From CAYTIB01 sp964437725 (GTDB taxonomy: Bacteria; UBA8248; JACPRG01; G963555815), in NCBI GenBank assembly GCA_964437725.1, contig CAYTIB010000075.1, forward strand, positions 1 to 64,000: a stretch of 64,000 nt of DNA, read 5' to 3'. The position numbers and the translations under genes are program-made. Below, one piece after another: positions 52,448-62,068 of this stretch. The first letter of the stretch is position 1. Each line of letters begins with the position of its first letter. A model generated the notes under the pieces. That model was given only the letters and a program-made list of their open reading frames with translations. It did no database searches and was not told the DNA's origin.

Positions 52448-53395
52448 TTAATCTTTTGTCAGTTTCTTGCGATTTCCTCGAGCTTTAAACTTTTGAATGG
52501 TACGTGCTATCAGTGAATCCTTGGGAATCCCGGATGCCTTGATTAATTCAGCTGTCACCCTACCAATAATCATCACTTCGCTTTGCATCCTGACAGGTAT
52601 GCGATACCGATCATCGGTTGCCCAAAAAAAGACAGTTCCTTTTACACGCATAGGTCCATCTGTATATTTGATTACTGGGCGAATCCGTAAAGTGGGGATT
52701 TTCCCCCAACTAGTTTTTATTGTCTCCCGAGCCTCAACCTTCACCTCAGTCATCCAGTTTTTTTTGCTTGCAAATGCGGGGACAAAAAAAGGCTCTCCTG
52801 GCTGAAAAGAGGAATCTTGTATCGAACGCAGATAGTAGAGGCTAGAAAGAGCGTCCTGCACTCCGTAACGGATAACATAACCCCAGGCTGGTTCTTTATT
52901 CCTTTTATAGAAAGCGAAATTGTTTTCTTGGTCGAGGATAATTTCCTTGTAGCTTCTGTAAGTTCCCTCGCGTTGTATAAGTCGGTAGTAAAGGGGGTGT
53001 CGTTCTATAGGGTCCCAAAGACTCTCAAACAGGTCATCCACCGGATAGAAGAGCGAAAAAAATTTATTCGATTCTACAGTAGAGCTAAACCTTATAACAG
53101 GTGTTCCAATGTAGGTTGTTCGTTCGGATACCGATACTACAGATGTGCCTGCTGATATACCAAACCATGAAATATTATATGTGAGTTTTTCTCCAACCAA
53201 GAATGGCAGGTTGGGTATTGGTTGTGAAAATAAGAGCGGTGGAGCAATCCAGATATAAAAAGAAAAAATATAAAAGAAAGGTTTTAGGGATTTGATTCGG
53301 TAATTAATTGGAAGAATTTTCCTGTCCCTGAGTATTCTGCGATGGGCAAAAGAATTATAGCAAAAGCATTTGAAATATTTATGACGCAAAACCAA
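52448..53395 (-). CDS. DUF3108-domain exported protein
   Basis: A protein of up to 315 residues. After a poorly fixed start, a hydrophobic segment ends in F-S-Q, followed by the domain start F-L-V-G-E-K-L-T-Y-N-I-S-W-F-G-I-S-A-G that marks DUF3108. It is probably secreted or periplasmic. The first possible start (TTG) lies one base after the ROK gene's stop, so the two are cotranscribed. Function unknown. Confidence 0.7.
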   Translation of the reverse strand: MVLRHKYFKCFCYNSFAHRRILRDRKILPINYRIKSLKPFFYIFSFYIWIAPPLLFSQPIPNLPFLVGEKLTYNISWFGISAGTSVVSVSERTTYIGTPVIRFSSTVESNKFFSLFYPVDDLFESLWDPIERHPLYYRLIQREGTYRSYKEIILDQENNFAFYKRNKEPAWGYVIRYGVQDALSSLYYLRSIQDSSFQPGEPFFVPAFASKKNWMTEVKVEARETIKTSWGKIPTLRIRPVIKYTDGPMRVKGTVFFWATDDRYRIPVRMQSEVMIIGRVTAELIKASGIPKDSLIARTIQKFKARGNRKKLTKD

Positions 53396-53396
53396 A

Positions 53397-54335
53397 TCAA
53401 TGGTCTCTTTGAATCAAAGGATAGACAGCTCCAAGTGGCCCGGCATTATCTCCCAAACTACCAGTAACGACATCAAGGGACTCGGTGTTAGAGGGAAAGG
53501 CTCTACGTTTCATTTCTGCATGGGCCGGTTCGATCAAAATCTCTCCTGCTCGGGATACGCCTCCAGTTAGCACGATCATATCTGGATTGAAAATATTGGC
53601 AAAGTTTGCCATTCCAACACCGAGGTAAAAACCTGTTTCTTTTATGATTTCGATAGACGAATGGTCTCCCGCCTGGGCAGCTCGTCCAATCTCTTCTACC
53701 GTTTGGTTAATATTCAGTCGGGTACTTTTAGAATTACTTTCCTTACTGATTTTTTCATCTAGACGACGAAGGATTCCATAGGAACCCACAAAGGCTTCTA
53801 AACAACCTCGATTTCCACATTTACAAAAGGGTCCGTTAAAATCAATTGTTGTATGTCCCCCTTCAGCGGCAAACCCATAACTTCCGCGATATAGGTTACC
53901 GTTTAGAATGCATCCAGTTCCAACACCTGTTCCTAAAGTAATAATTATAAGTGTATTGGCTTTTATTCCTGCTCCCTTCCAATGCTCACCCAACGCTATG
54001 GCGTTAGCATCATTTTCTAGTATGGTTGATACTCCAAATTTGTTTTCAAGATGTTTACAAATTGGGACTCCTTCTAATAATTTGTAATTTGGAGAATAAC
54101 GAACGGACCGTCTGTCCAGTGCTAGAACTCCAGCACACCCTATCCCTATTCCCTTGATTTTTTGCCCTTCCGCTGTGGATTGGATTAAATCATAAAGCCC
54201 TCGATATAATTCTACTTCTTCATCTACAGGGGCATTTATGTGTAGTCGAGTTATAATTTCGCCCGACTTCAAGACTGAGGAAGCCTTGATATTGGTTCCA
54301 CCAATATCAATTCCAATGTATACGGACTCTTTCAT
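53397..54335 (-). CDS. ROK-family sugar kinase (glucokinase-like)
   Basis: A 312-residue sugar kinase phosphorylating glucose, N-acetylmannosamine or a similar hexose with ATP. It has I-D-I-G-G-T-N-I-K at the start, G-I-G-C-A-G, G-T-G-V-G-T-G, and the zinc motif C-K-C-G-N-R-G-C-L-E that defines ROK proteins. No DNA-binding N-terminus is present, so it is a kinase, not a repressor. ATG 54335 is preferred over an 8-codon extension. DUF3108 follows at once; DedA is divergent. Confidence 0.88.
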   Translation of the reverse strand: MKESVYIGIDIGGTNIKASSVLKSGEIITRLHINAPVDEEVELYRGLYDLIQSTAEGQKIKGIGIGCAGVLALDRRSVRYSPNYKLLEGVPICKHLENKFGVSTILENDANAIALGEHWKGAGIKANTLIIITLGTGVGTGCILNGNLYRGSYGFAAEGGHTTIDFNGPFCKCGNRGCLEAFVGSYGILRRLDEKISKESNSKSTRLNINQTVEEIGRAAQAGDHSSIEIIKETGFYLGVGMANFANIFNPDMIVLTGGVSRAGEILIEPAHAEMKRRAFPSNTESLDVVTGSLGDNAGPLGAVYPLIQRDH

Positions 54336-54451
54336 CGATTTAAATCTACCAAGTGTCACCAGTATGTATTCGCAGATACAATGTTTCTTTATTCATTCAG
54401 ATAGCGCTATTTGTGTATAATACCCCGACCTGCAAGTTGGAGAGCCCAGTC

Positions 54452-55060
54452 TTGGAATATCTGCTCAATTTCTTTACCAGTTATACAGGATGGATTGTAT
54501 ACGTTTTGGTTTTCATGATCCTCTTCCTTTCTGGATTGGGTTTGCCAGTCCCTGAGGATGCTGTTCTTCTTTGTGGGGGTTTTCTTATTTACTTTGGGTA
54601 CACCAACTTTTTGCTTACGGCCATTGTTATGTTTCTGGGAGTACTTTCTGGAGATATCCTAATATTTACAATTGGGCGGAAATGGGGAAGCGACGCGATA
54701 CGCCACAAAAGTGTATCCCACCTTATGACACCTAAGCGGTTGGAGAAGGTCCATCGGTATTTTAAACGTTATGGAACAATGACTATTTTATTAGCCCGGT
54801 TTCTTGCGGGCTTACGTGCGGCAACTTATTTATTGGCTGGAACCACTGGAATGAGATTCAAGCAATTCTTTTGGCTGGATTTTCTTGCAGCTATCGTTAG
54901 CGTGCCCGTTGTTACATACCTTGGTTACCTATTTGCTCCACAATTGGAATCATTGCTTAAGCTGTTCAGGAGAGTAGAAGGAATAGCCGTGCTTTTAGTA
55001 ATCCTGATTGGCATAGCAATTTATTGTTATCGCCGCTCTAAAAGAAGACAAACTGCCTGA
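54452..55060 (+). CDS. DedA-family membrane protein
   Basis: A 202-residue inner-membrane protein of the SNARE-associated/DedA family, thought to be lipid or proton-linked transporters. G-L-P-V-P-E-D-A and G-D-x-x-x-F-x-I-G-R-K-W-G are visible, with F-L-A-G-L-R-A after the charged loop. The TTG at 54452 with GGAGAG upstream gives standard length; earlier codons look untranslated. Confidence 0.85.
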   Translation: MEYLLNFFTSYTGWIVYVLVFMILFLSGLGLPVPEDAVLLCGGFLIYFGYTNFLLTAIVMFLGVLSGDILIFTIGRKWGSDAIRHKSVSHLMTPKRLEKVHRYFKRYGTMTILLARFLAGLRAATYLLAGTTGMRFKQFFWLDFLAAIVSVPVVTYLGYLFAPQLESLLKLFRRVEGIAVLLVILIGIAIYCYRRSKRRQTA

Positions 55061-55115
55061 TTTTCTCAAAGATGTAGAAATTTCAAACTTCCTTCCACAT
55101 ACACACTTATTATGT

Positions 55116-55934
55116 TCAAGAACTCTTTTCTAAAGATTTGCAGGTTGATTTACGGTCAACAGTTTCTGTTGCCAATTGCTCAGAAAACAAAATAGACCCC
55201 ACCCAGCTCTTTGCATTGCCACCCAATGTGGCGGTGTCGATCTGAACAGCGACAGATTGAACATCAGGGAGAAAATCCAATTTAAATATTTTTTTATAAT
55301 CCTCTGCTAGGTTTCGAGATTCACTGTACCAAGTATTTACTGATGATTTGCTGTTTCTCAATACTGCATACGATGTAATTGGAACGCCTGCAAGGCGAAG
55401 TGCTTGTCTTGACAACCAGGAATCCTCTGATGGGGAAATGAAGTATGTGCAACGCCCGGTTTTGTTTCCCCACATATATCCAATCGCTCGTTGTTTATTG
55501 TCTTTACCCTTTTTGAAAGTCACGTAAACGTTAATAGGCTGATCATCGGTGTCTAGACTTCGGGCATCAGCATGCGAAATCAGTTTCTGAATTTTCCATT
55601 GCCATGTGATTATAGGAGTCCTTCCAATGGAAATCGAAAGATCTTCTTTCCCAAGAAAAAAAGATTTATTGTTTGCCTGAAGTTGCAGAATGTTTTTCGA
55701 ATTTTCTCGTAGGATTTTTATATCGTCAGTCTCTACTTCCCCATGATACTCCTTTAAAACCCAACCTTCTGGGATTCCTTTTTCTCCTGTTGCTTTGGGC
55801 CAACTGTTTACGATGAATTCATTAGGTTTTTCTCCCCAAGCGGAGATTGACAGCATGGTAATGAAAACCGTCATGATCAACATTCGACAGAACATTCTTA
55901 CTACATAATCCCTAATTAGTGTTTGGACATTCAA
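55116..55934 (-). CDS. DUF3047-domain exported protein
   Basis: A protein of about 272 residues with an N-terminal hydrophobic segment that ends in S-A-W-G, so probably periplasmic. The body has W-x-W-K-I near the middle, D-D-Q-P-I-N-V-Y-V-T-F and Y-M-W-G-N-K-T, typical of DUF3047. Function unknown. It is convergent with the DedA gene. Confidence 0.75.
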   Translation of the reverse strand: MNVQTLIRDYVVRMFCRMLIMTVFITMLSISAWGEKPNEFIVNSWPKATGEKGIPEGWVLKEYHGEVETDDIKILRENSKNILQLQANNKSFFLGKEDLSISIGRTPIITWQWKIQKLISHADARSLDTDDQPINVYVTFKKGKDNKQRAIGYMWGNKTGRCTYFISPSEDSWLSRQALRLAGVPITSYAVLRNSKSSVNTWYSESRNLAEDYKKIFKLDFLPDVQSVAVQIDTATLGGNAKSWVGSILFSEQLATETVDRKSTCKSLEKSS

Positions 55935-56119
55935 AGGACACGCCTTGTTATTATTTTATCACGAGGGACCAAATTGAATAAGGAGGTTCCCTTACGATAG
56001 ATGGTGCCATCTCTTTCGCGGGTGTTTTGCGTTAATATGGTAATTCAGTCGATGGGCAACCTGTAAATGTGAAATGTTCCTAATACTCTTATCACCCTAA
56101 GTTGTCTTCGCGAGGCAAT

Positions 56120-57139
56120 ATGCGACGTGTCGGCCTGATTGTCAATCCAAATTCGGGTAAAGATATCCGACGAATAGTTGGGGGAGGAACCACAGCCTCA
56201 TATCAGGACAAGGTAGATCTCGCTCGCCAAATAATTGTTGGATTATTGAAAAGTGATGTCGAAGAAATATTAATGCTCGAAGATCCCACTGGAATGTCTA
56301 ATCGCATTCTTAGTGGGTTAAGAGATAGTGATGCAGGCATCGCAAAGGTTATCGATATGAGGTCAGATGGAACGGCAGAAGATACAGATCGAGCCGTTGA
56401 TGAAATAGGTAAAAAACATTGCGGTTGCATTATCACAGTCGGAGGAGATGGAACTAACCGACGTGTGAGCCGACGTTGCAAGCAAATTCCCCTACTCCCC
56501 CTCCCAGGGGGAACAAACAATGTTTTCTGTGAGCACTGGGATGGTTTAGTAGCTGGATTGGCAGCCGGAACTTTTCTTAAATCCGGTCACCTAAAGAAAA
56601 AGCTTTCATGGAGGAGTAAGAGACTTATTATCGAAAGTGAAGGGAAGCCAGTTAACGACGCTCTTATTGATGTTGTTGTTTCCAATAACTCAGAGATAGG
56701 AACTAAAGCAATTTGGGAACCAGAAAGCCTCAACACGCTTGTACTGTCACAAGGACTCCCCACCAGTATAGGGCTATCCGCTATCGGAGGTATGCTTGAG
56801 CCAATTGGCCCTAGAGAGGAGGGGGGACTACACGTAACAATACATAAGTCCGGTAGGGTAGGTTACTCCATTATTGCGGGAATTTTGCCAGCAGTTATGG
56901 CCGAAGTTAAAGTGAAAGATTTTGATAGGCTGAATATTGGAGATGTGGTCGATCTACCCTCTATAAACGGCACATTGGCGATGGATGGAGAACGGGAGTT
57001 GGTCATGCGACGTGGAGAAAAATGGACTGTCCGTTTGCAGGATGATGGACCTTGGCGACTTGACGTTGACTGCATATTGCGAGAAGCAGTGAAAAGAAAT
57101 TGGCTGACCGGTTTTAATGAAAAAGACGCTCGATGTTGA
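56120..57139 (+). CDS. ATP-NAD kinase-like (AcoX-like) protein
   Basis: A 339-residue protein of the NAD kinase / diacylglycerol kinase fold. It starts V-G-L-I-V-N-P-N-S-G-K-D, then has I-T-V-G-G-D-G-T-N-R near residue 112 and L-P-G-G-T-N-N-V-F for nucleotide binding. The family resembles AcoX. ATG 56120 with GAGG just upstream is preferred over a TTG 18 bases before. Which substrate is phosphorylated is unknown. Confidence 0.75.
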   Translation: MRRVGLIVNPNSGKDIRRIVGGGTTASYQDKVDLARQIIVGLLKSDVEEILMLEDPTGMSNRILSGLRDSDAGIAKVIDMRSDGTAEDTDRAVDEIGKKHCGCIITVGGDGTNRRVSRRCKQIPLLPLPGGTNNVFCEHWDGLVAGLAAGTFLKSGHLKKKLSWRSKRLIIESEGKPVNDALIDVVVSNNSEIGTKAIWEPESLNTLVLSQGLPTSIGLSAIGGMLEPIGPREEGGLHVTIHKSGRVGYSIIAGILPAVMAEVKVKDFDRLNIGDVVDLPSINGTLAMDGERELVMRRGEKWTVRLQDDGPWRLDVDCILREAVKRNWLTGFNEKDARC

Positions 57140-57301
57140 GGATCTACTTTTTTGGGGAGCGACAAGTATACTTATATGAATAAGCTCCTCTATTACACCT
57201 ATTGAATATGGCTCAACTTGACAGGCTTTAATGCCCCTCTTATATTTTATTTTACTCTTATTAGGCGGCTTCAATATGTTTTATTTACTTAGGGTTTTCG
57301 G

Positions 57302-58615
57302 ATGAACGGAAAATTTTCAATCCTGACCTATGGGTGCCAGATGAACGAGAACGACTCCGAATGGATCTCGGGCATTCTGAATCGCCAAGGGTACAATCGA
57401 GCTGAAAAGCTCGATGAGGCCAACCTCATACTCATCAATACATGCAGTATCAGGGATAAGGCCGAGCACAAGATGTTTAGTAAACTAGGTCAATTATCTT
57501 TGCTGAAGAAAAAAAATCCTGATCTGAAAATTGGGGTTTGTGGATGCGTAGCTCAACGAATGGGTAAGGCTATACTTCAACGAGCACCTACCGTTGACTT
57601 TATTTTTGGAACACAAAACATAGGAAAGCTACCAGAACTACTTCAGCAAATAGAAACTCGGGGTTCTAGTCTTGTGGATGTAGAGCCAGTTCCTTTTGAC
57701 TGGGATGCTAATGCGCCTGTAATACGGCAATCTAAAATCAAGGCCTATGTGACAGTTTCCGTAGGATGTAATAAAAACTGCTCTTTCTGCATAGTTCCGA
57801 CAACCCGAGGGCGAGAGATCAGTAAGCCGGCTGAGGTGATTCTTGAAGAGGTCCAGAATTTAGCAAAAAATGGATACAAAGAAATTACTCTTCTAGGGCA
57901 GAATGTGAATTCCTATGGGTGGGACCTAGAAAAAAAATCTACCTTCCCAGGTTTGCTACAGAGTGTTGCAAGTATCGAAGGTTTGGAGCGAGTTAGATTT
58001 ACCACTTCTCATCCTCGAGATTTGTCGGAAGAACTGATGAGGGTTATAGAGTCAGCCCCAAGGGTCTGTGAATATTTTCATTTGCCCCTGCAATCAGGCT
58101 CGGATAGAATATTAAAAATGATGTTTAGAGGTTATAATTCAAATAGTTACATTTGTAATATTAACAAGCTACGTTATATTGTTCCTGGTCTTGCATTAAC
58201 AACTGACATAATCACGGGTTTTCCAAGTGAAACTGAAAAAGACCACAAAGAGTCCATGAAAGTACTTGAGGAAGTAGAATTCGATAATATTTTTCTTTTC
58301 AAGTATTCTGTGCGTCCTGGAACTCCCGCGGCCAAATTTAAGGACCAAGTACCGGAGGGAGTCAAGTCTAGGCGCTTTGAAGAGATAATGAATTTACAAA
58401 AAGAAATAACCAATAGAAAGAATCAGAGCCTTAAGGGAAGCACACAGGAGGTATTAGTGGAAGGTCCCAGTCCGAAGAATCTCGGAAAACTTACGGGGCG
58501 AACCAGGACAAATAAAGTGGTCAACTTTTATGGCCCTTTCAGATTGATCGGAGAACTTATACCGATAACAATTGATCGCTGTGGGCCGTACAGTCTTGAA
58601 GGCAAAGCAGCATAA
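57302..58615 (+). CDS. miaB: tRNA-2-methylthio-N6-dimethylallyladenosine synthase MiaB
   Basis: A 437-residue radical-SAM methylthiotransferase modifying A37 of tRNAs that read UNN codons. The N-terminal cluster Cys are in Y-G-C-Q-M-N-E-N-D-S, N-T-C-S-I-R and G-C-V-A-Q-R; the radical SAM motif is C-N-K-N-C-S-F-C-I-V-P near residue 157. A C-terminal TRAM domain follows. The gene is the first of a rightward run with the BFN-domain and VanZ-like genes. Confidence 0.93.
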   Translation: MNGKFSILTYGCQMNENDSEWISGILNRQGYNRAEKLDEANLILINTCSIRDKAEHKMFSKLGQLSLLKKKNPDLKIGVCGCVAQRMGKAILQRAPTVDFIFGTQNIGKLPELLQQIETRGSSLVDVEPVPFDWDANAPVIRQSKIKAYVTVSVGCNKNCSFCIVPTTRGREISKPAEVILEEVQNLAKNGYKEITLLGQNVNSYGWDLEKKSTFPGLLQSVASIEGLERVRFTTSHPRDLSEELMRVIESAPRVCEYFHLPLQSGSDRILKMMFRGYNSNSYICNINKLRYIVPGLALTTDIITGFPSETEKDHKESMKVLEEVEFDNIFLFKYSVRPGTPAAKFKDQVPEGVKSRRFEEIMNLQKEITNRKNQSLKGSTQEVLVEGPSPKNLGKLTGRTRTNKVVNFYGPFRLIGELIPITIDRCGPYSLEGKAA

Positions 58616-58629
58616 GGGCGAGGGAAATC

Positions 58630-59151
58630 ATGAGTATGTTAGAGATGAAGGTGAAGGGACTGACACTAGATCCTCTTACCAATATGCCAATTGTAATACT
58701 GAAAGACGTTGAAGAGAAAAAAGTTCTGCCTATCTGGGTCGGCATTTTTGAGGCAAATGCCATTGCGTTGGAAATGGAGCAAGTGAGTACTCCTCGCCCG
58801 ATGACGCATGATTTACTTAAAGATATTATTGAAGGTTTTCAGGCTCAAGTTTCGCGAATCGTAGTTAACGAACTAAAAGACAATACATTCTATGCAGAAA
58901 TTGCTATTAGTATTAACGGATCGGAAGTGGCTATAGATTCCCGCCCTTCGGATGCTATTGCTTTAGCACTGCGTGTCAATGCTCCAATATTTGTTGCAGA
59001 TAAGGTTATAGAGGAGGCCAAAAGTATAGAATTTACAGAACAACAGGCTGCGGCAGCGGAAAAAGAAGGCGAAAACATGCCGGAAGGTGATGACTGGAAA
59101 CAATGGCTCGAAAATCTTAAACCGGAGGACTTCGGAAAATACGAAATGTGA
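58630..59151 (+). CDS. Bifunctional-nuclease-domain (BFN, DUF151) protein
   Basis: A 173-residue protein starting 14 bases after miaB. The BFN domain covers residues 1-130, with L-P-I-W-V-G-I-F-E-A-N-A-I-A and S-R-P-S-D-A-I-A-L-A-L-R as hallmarks; an acidic tail follows. Plant relatives have DNase and RNase activity; bacterial roles are poorly known. The miaB-BFN order occurs in several deltaproteobacteria-like lineages, to my knowledge. Confidence 0.85.
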   Translation: MSMLEMKVKGLTLDPLTNMPIVILKDVEEKKVLPIWVGIFEANAIALEMEQVSTPRPMTHDLLKDIIEGFQAQVSRIVVNELKDNTFYAEIAISINGSEVAIDSRPSDAIALALRVNAPIFVADKVIEEAKSIEFTEQQAAAAEKEGENMPEGDDWKQWLENLKPEDFGKYEM

Positions 59152-59555
59152 GAACTTTGCGAGGTGTATGCATTTACGGTCCGGACTCTCTCATCCTTTT
59201 CTTTTATTCCGTTCTTTTATTCTATTTTTCTACTCGCTCCAATCTCCCCTCCTTATTTTTCCCCTTTATACTTACATCCCCACTGGACAAGTTGTTTCAT
59301 TTTATCGAATATGGAATTTTAGGCTTTCTATGGATGTCCTGTTTTCGAAATTTCCAATGGAAATCGCCAAGGGCGAAGGTATTGATGGCAATTCTGATTT
59401 GTACAATCTATTCCATGGTTGATGAATGGATACAAAGCGTTACCCCAAACCGAGTCTCGTCTGGAACAGACATTGTCGCTGACCTGCTAGGATCTTCTGC
59501 GGGAATTTTCCTCGCAAGAGTATTATGGCGAAATCGCTTTGTTCATAATAGATAA
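59148..59555 (+). CDS. VanZ-like membrane protein
   Basis: A 135-residue protein with about three or four hydrophobic helices. D-E-W-I-Q-S-x-x-P-N-R-x-x-S-G-x-D-I-V-A-D-L-x-G matches the VanZ/phosphotransbutyrylase-like family. GTG 59148 overlaps the BFN gene's stop (ATGTGA), so it is translationally coupled. Function unknown. Confidence 0.75.
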   Translation: MRTLRGVCIYGPDSLILFFYSVLLFYFSTRSNLPSLFFPFILTSPLDKLFHFIEYGILGFLWMSCFRNFQWKSPRAKVLMAILICTIYSMVDEWIQSVTPNRVSSGTDIVADLLGSSAGIFLARVLWRNRFVHNR

Positions 59556-59647
59556 AATGGTAGTAATTTTACAAAAAGATTATTTGACACGCTAAATAAC
59601 TTTATAACAGTTATTAAATTAGAACACTGATGGAAAGGGTTGTTTCG

Positions 59648-60658
59648 ATGGACCGTGTTTCCAGGGTTAGAGATGCTTTTTCACTAGTCCACCGACCGAG
59701 GCGACTTCGTGAAACGACCGAATTTAGAAATATGGTTCGAGAAACACACCTCAATCCCTCAGACTTTATCTTCCCAATGTTCATAGTACCGGGCAGTGGG
59801 GTGCGAAAAGAAATTCCTCCAATGCCGGGTAACTATCAGATCTCTTTGGATCTAGTTGCTAGCGAAGCAAAGGAAGTACTTGATGCTGGTGTTTCTGCCG
59901 TTATGTTATTTGGAATACCAGAATCAAAAGATGAAGAAGCTACAGGTGCGTGGGATGATAACGGAATCGTCCAAAAAGCGATTCGAATATTGAAAAAAGA
60001 ATATCCAAATCTCATCGTCATAGCTGATACTTGTCTATGTGAATACATGAACCATGGGCATTGTGGAGTCGTGGATGAAAATGGAAATATTGAAAATGAC
60101 TTTTCGGTTGAACTTATTGCTCGGACTGCGGTTTCGCAGGCGCGAGCAGGAGCAGATATGGTAGCTCCCTCTGACATGATGGATGGCCGCATTGGAGCTG
60201 TTCGCAGAGCTTTGGATGAGGACGGAATTTCAAAAATTCCGATTATGAGCTACGCTGCAAAGTATGCAACATGCTTTTATGGACCTTTTCGAGTTGCCGC
60301 CGATTCAGCACCTATGTTTGGAGATCGACGATCGTATCAAATGGATCCTGCTAACGTTAGGGAGGCTTTGCGTGAGGTAGATCTAGATGTTAAGGAGGGT
60401 GCGGATATACTTATGGTTAAACCTGCCTTGCCGTATCTCGACGTGATATACCGTGTGCGCGAAACATTCGATTTGCCTGTTGCCGCCTATAATGTGAGTG
60501 GTGAGTTTGCCATGATAAAAGCTGCAGAAAAGAATGGTTGGATCGATGGCGAAGCAGCCATGATGGAGATTTTGATATCTATCAAACGTGCTGGAGCTGA
60601 TATTATTCTTACCTATTTCGCAAAGGATGCTGCTCGCTTTTTAAGAAAAGAAATTTAG
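59648..60658 (+). CDS. hemB: Porphobilinogen synthase (delta-aminolevulinate dehydratase)
   Basis: A 336-residue enzyme condensing two 5-aminolevulinate molecules to porphobilinogen in heme synthesis. Both active-site Lys are seen: in S-Y-A-A-K-Y-A-T-C-F-Y-G-P-F and in L-M-V-K-P-A-L-P. A zinc site is present: D-T-C-L-C-E-Y and H-G-H-C-G, giving three Cys, so it is a Zn-type HemB. ATG 59648 has AAAGGG upstream and is preferred over 59630. The other heme gene in view is hemG at 8 kb. Confidence 0.94.
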   Translation: MDRVSRVRDAFSLVHRPRRLRETTEFRNMVRETHLNPSDFIFPMFIVPGSGVRKEIPPMPGNYQISLDLVASEAKEVLDAGVSAVMLFGIPESKDEEATGAWDDNGIVQKAIRILKKEYPNLIVIADTCLCEYMNHGHCGVVDENGNIENDFSVELIARTAVSQARAGADMVAPSDMMDGRIGAVRRALDEDGISKIPIMSYAAKYATCFYGPFRVAADSAPMFGDRRSYQMDPANVREALREVDLDVKEGADILMVKPALPYLDVIYRVRETFDLPVAAYNVSGEFAMIKAAEKNGWIDGEAAMMEILISIKRAGADIILTYFAKDAARFLRKEI

Positions 60659-60840
60659 TTCAAGATTAGCGTCCTTATTTTGAGATTATGTAGTAGCAAA
60701 TAGTTTTCTCTTTTTAAAGACCAGGGTGCCTGTCAAGATCCTTTGTCGATTATCTATAGGTATAACTACTACTAACCCAAAAAGACATACCTAATTACAG
60801 AACATAAGTTTGGTGCTTTTACGATTAGGAGTTTTATACG

Positions 60841-62031
60841 TTGAAACGCAAGGAAATTGTTTTTCTTAGTGGTGCTAGGACTCCTATCGGAACGTATGGG
60901 AAGACGTTAAAGAGCTTTACGGCTACTGAGCTTGCAACAGTTGCATCGAAGGGTGCGTTGGCGCGATCGGGAGTATCCCCGGAAGACATAGACCATGTCA
61001 TTTTCGGTAATGTTTTACAAACCAGTGAAGATGCGCCTTATTTAGCTCGTCATGTCGGTTTGAACACTGGAGTACCAATTGCCACTCCAGCAATGTCAGT
61101 CAATCGCCTTTGCGCGTCAGGATTTCAAGCAGTCATCGAGGGAGCCTACCAACTACTTCTGGGAGAAGCCGATTTTGTCTTAGTGGGAGGTTCCGAGTCA
61201 ATGAGCCAAGCTCCTCATGCTATCTATGGAGCGAGATGGGGTTTTGGTTTGGGTAAGGGGACATTAGTAGATGTCCTTAATGTTGGCCTAACCGATTTGC
61301 GTTGTGGGTGTTCCATGGGGCAAACGGCCGAAAACCTTGCCTCCCGATATGAAATCTCTCGTGAAGAGGCTGATTGCTTTGCCTATGAAAGTCAACAACG
61401 TGCCGAAGAATCTAGAAAAAAAGGAAGATTAGCTGAGGAAATTGTTCCTGTTATTGTTAAAGGACGCAAGGGAGAAGAAGTTGCGTTTAAAGAAGACGAA
61501 CACCCTCGGAAAGATATTACACAGGAGCAAATATCTGCTCTCCCTCCCGTATTCAAGGAAGATGGGATTGTAACTGCTGGAAATTCAAGCGGCATTAATG
61601 ATGCAGCGGTTGCTATGGTAATGACAACAGCTGAAGCTTCTAAAAAGCGAGGTTTGAAACCCCTAGGGAGACTCGTCTCTTGGGGCATTTCCGGTGTCGA
61701 TCCAGAAATCATGGGCATTGGTCCGGTACCAGCTTCAAGAATGGCCTTGGATCGTGCAGGGATGAAACTCTCTGATATCGAAGTTATCGAAGTCAATGAG
61801 GCCTTTGCAGCGCAGTACCTAGCTGTTGAGAAAGAATTAGAGCTTGACCGCTCAATCGTTAACGTGAACGGTGGTGCAATCGCATTAGGGCACCCAATAG
61901 GAGCATCAGGCGCCAGATTAACATATAGCTTACTATTGGAATTGAACTTAAGCGGCAAAAAGACAGGAATGGCAACAGCCTGTGTGGGTGGTGGTCAGGG
62001 GATGTCACTTGTCTTGGCTGTACCTACTTAA
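60841..62031 (+). CDS. Acetyl-CoA acetyltransferase (thiolase)
   Basis: A 396-residue thiolase. The acyl-enzyme Cys is in V-N-R-L-C-A-S-G-F near residue 90; G-G-A-I-A-L-G-H-P-I-G-A-S-G-A-R and the second Cys in T-A-C-V-G-G-G-Q-G complete the site. It can condense or cleave acetoacetyl-CoA or a longer 3-ketoacyl-CoA. The start is TTG with GGAG nine bases upstream. Stand-alone between hemB and the RND pump. Confidence 0.92.
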   Translation: MKRKEIVFLSGARTPIGTYGKTLKSFTATELATVASKGALARSGVSPEDIDHVIFGNVLQTSEDAPYLARHVGLNTGVPIATPAMSVNRLCASGFQAVIEGAYQLLLGEADFVLVGGSESMSQAPHAIYGARWGFGLGKGTLVDVLNVGLTDLRCGCSMGQTAENLASRYEISREEADCFAYESQQRAEESRKKGRLAEEIVPVIVKGRKGEEVAFKEDEHPRKDITQEQISALPPVFKEDGIVTAGNSSGINDAAVAMVMTTAEASKKRGLKPLGRLVSWGISGVDPEIMGIGPVPASRMALDRAGMKLSDIEVIEVNEAFAAQYLAVEKELELDRSIVNVNGGAIALGHPIGASGARLTYSLLLELNLSGKKTGMATACVGGGQGMSLVLAVPT

Positions 62032-62068
62032 AATCCTCTGAATGGCACTCCTAGTATTTCATCTGAAC

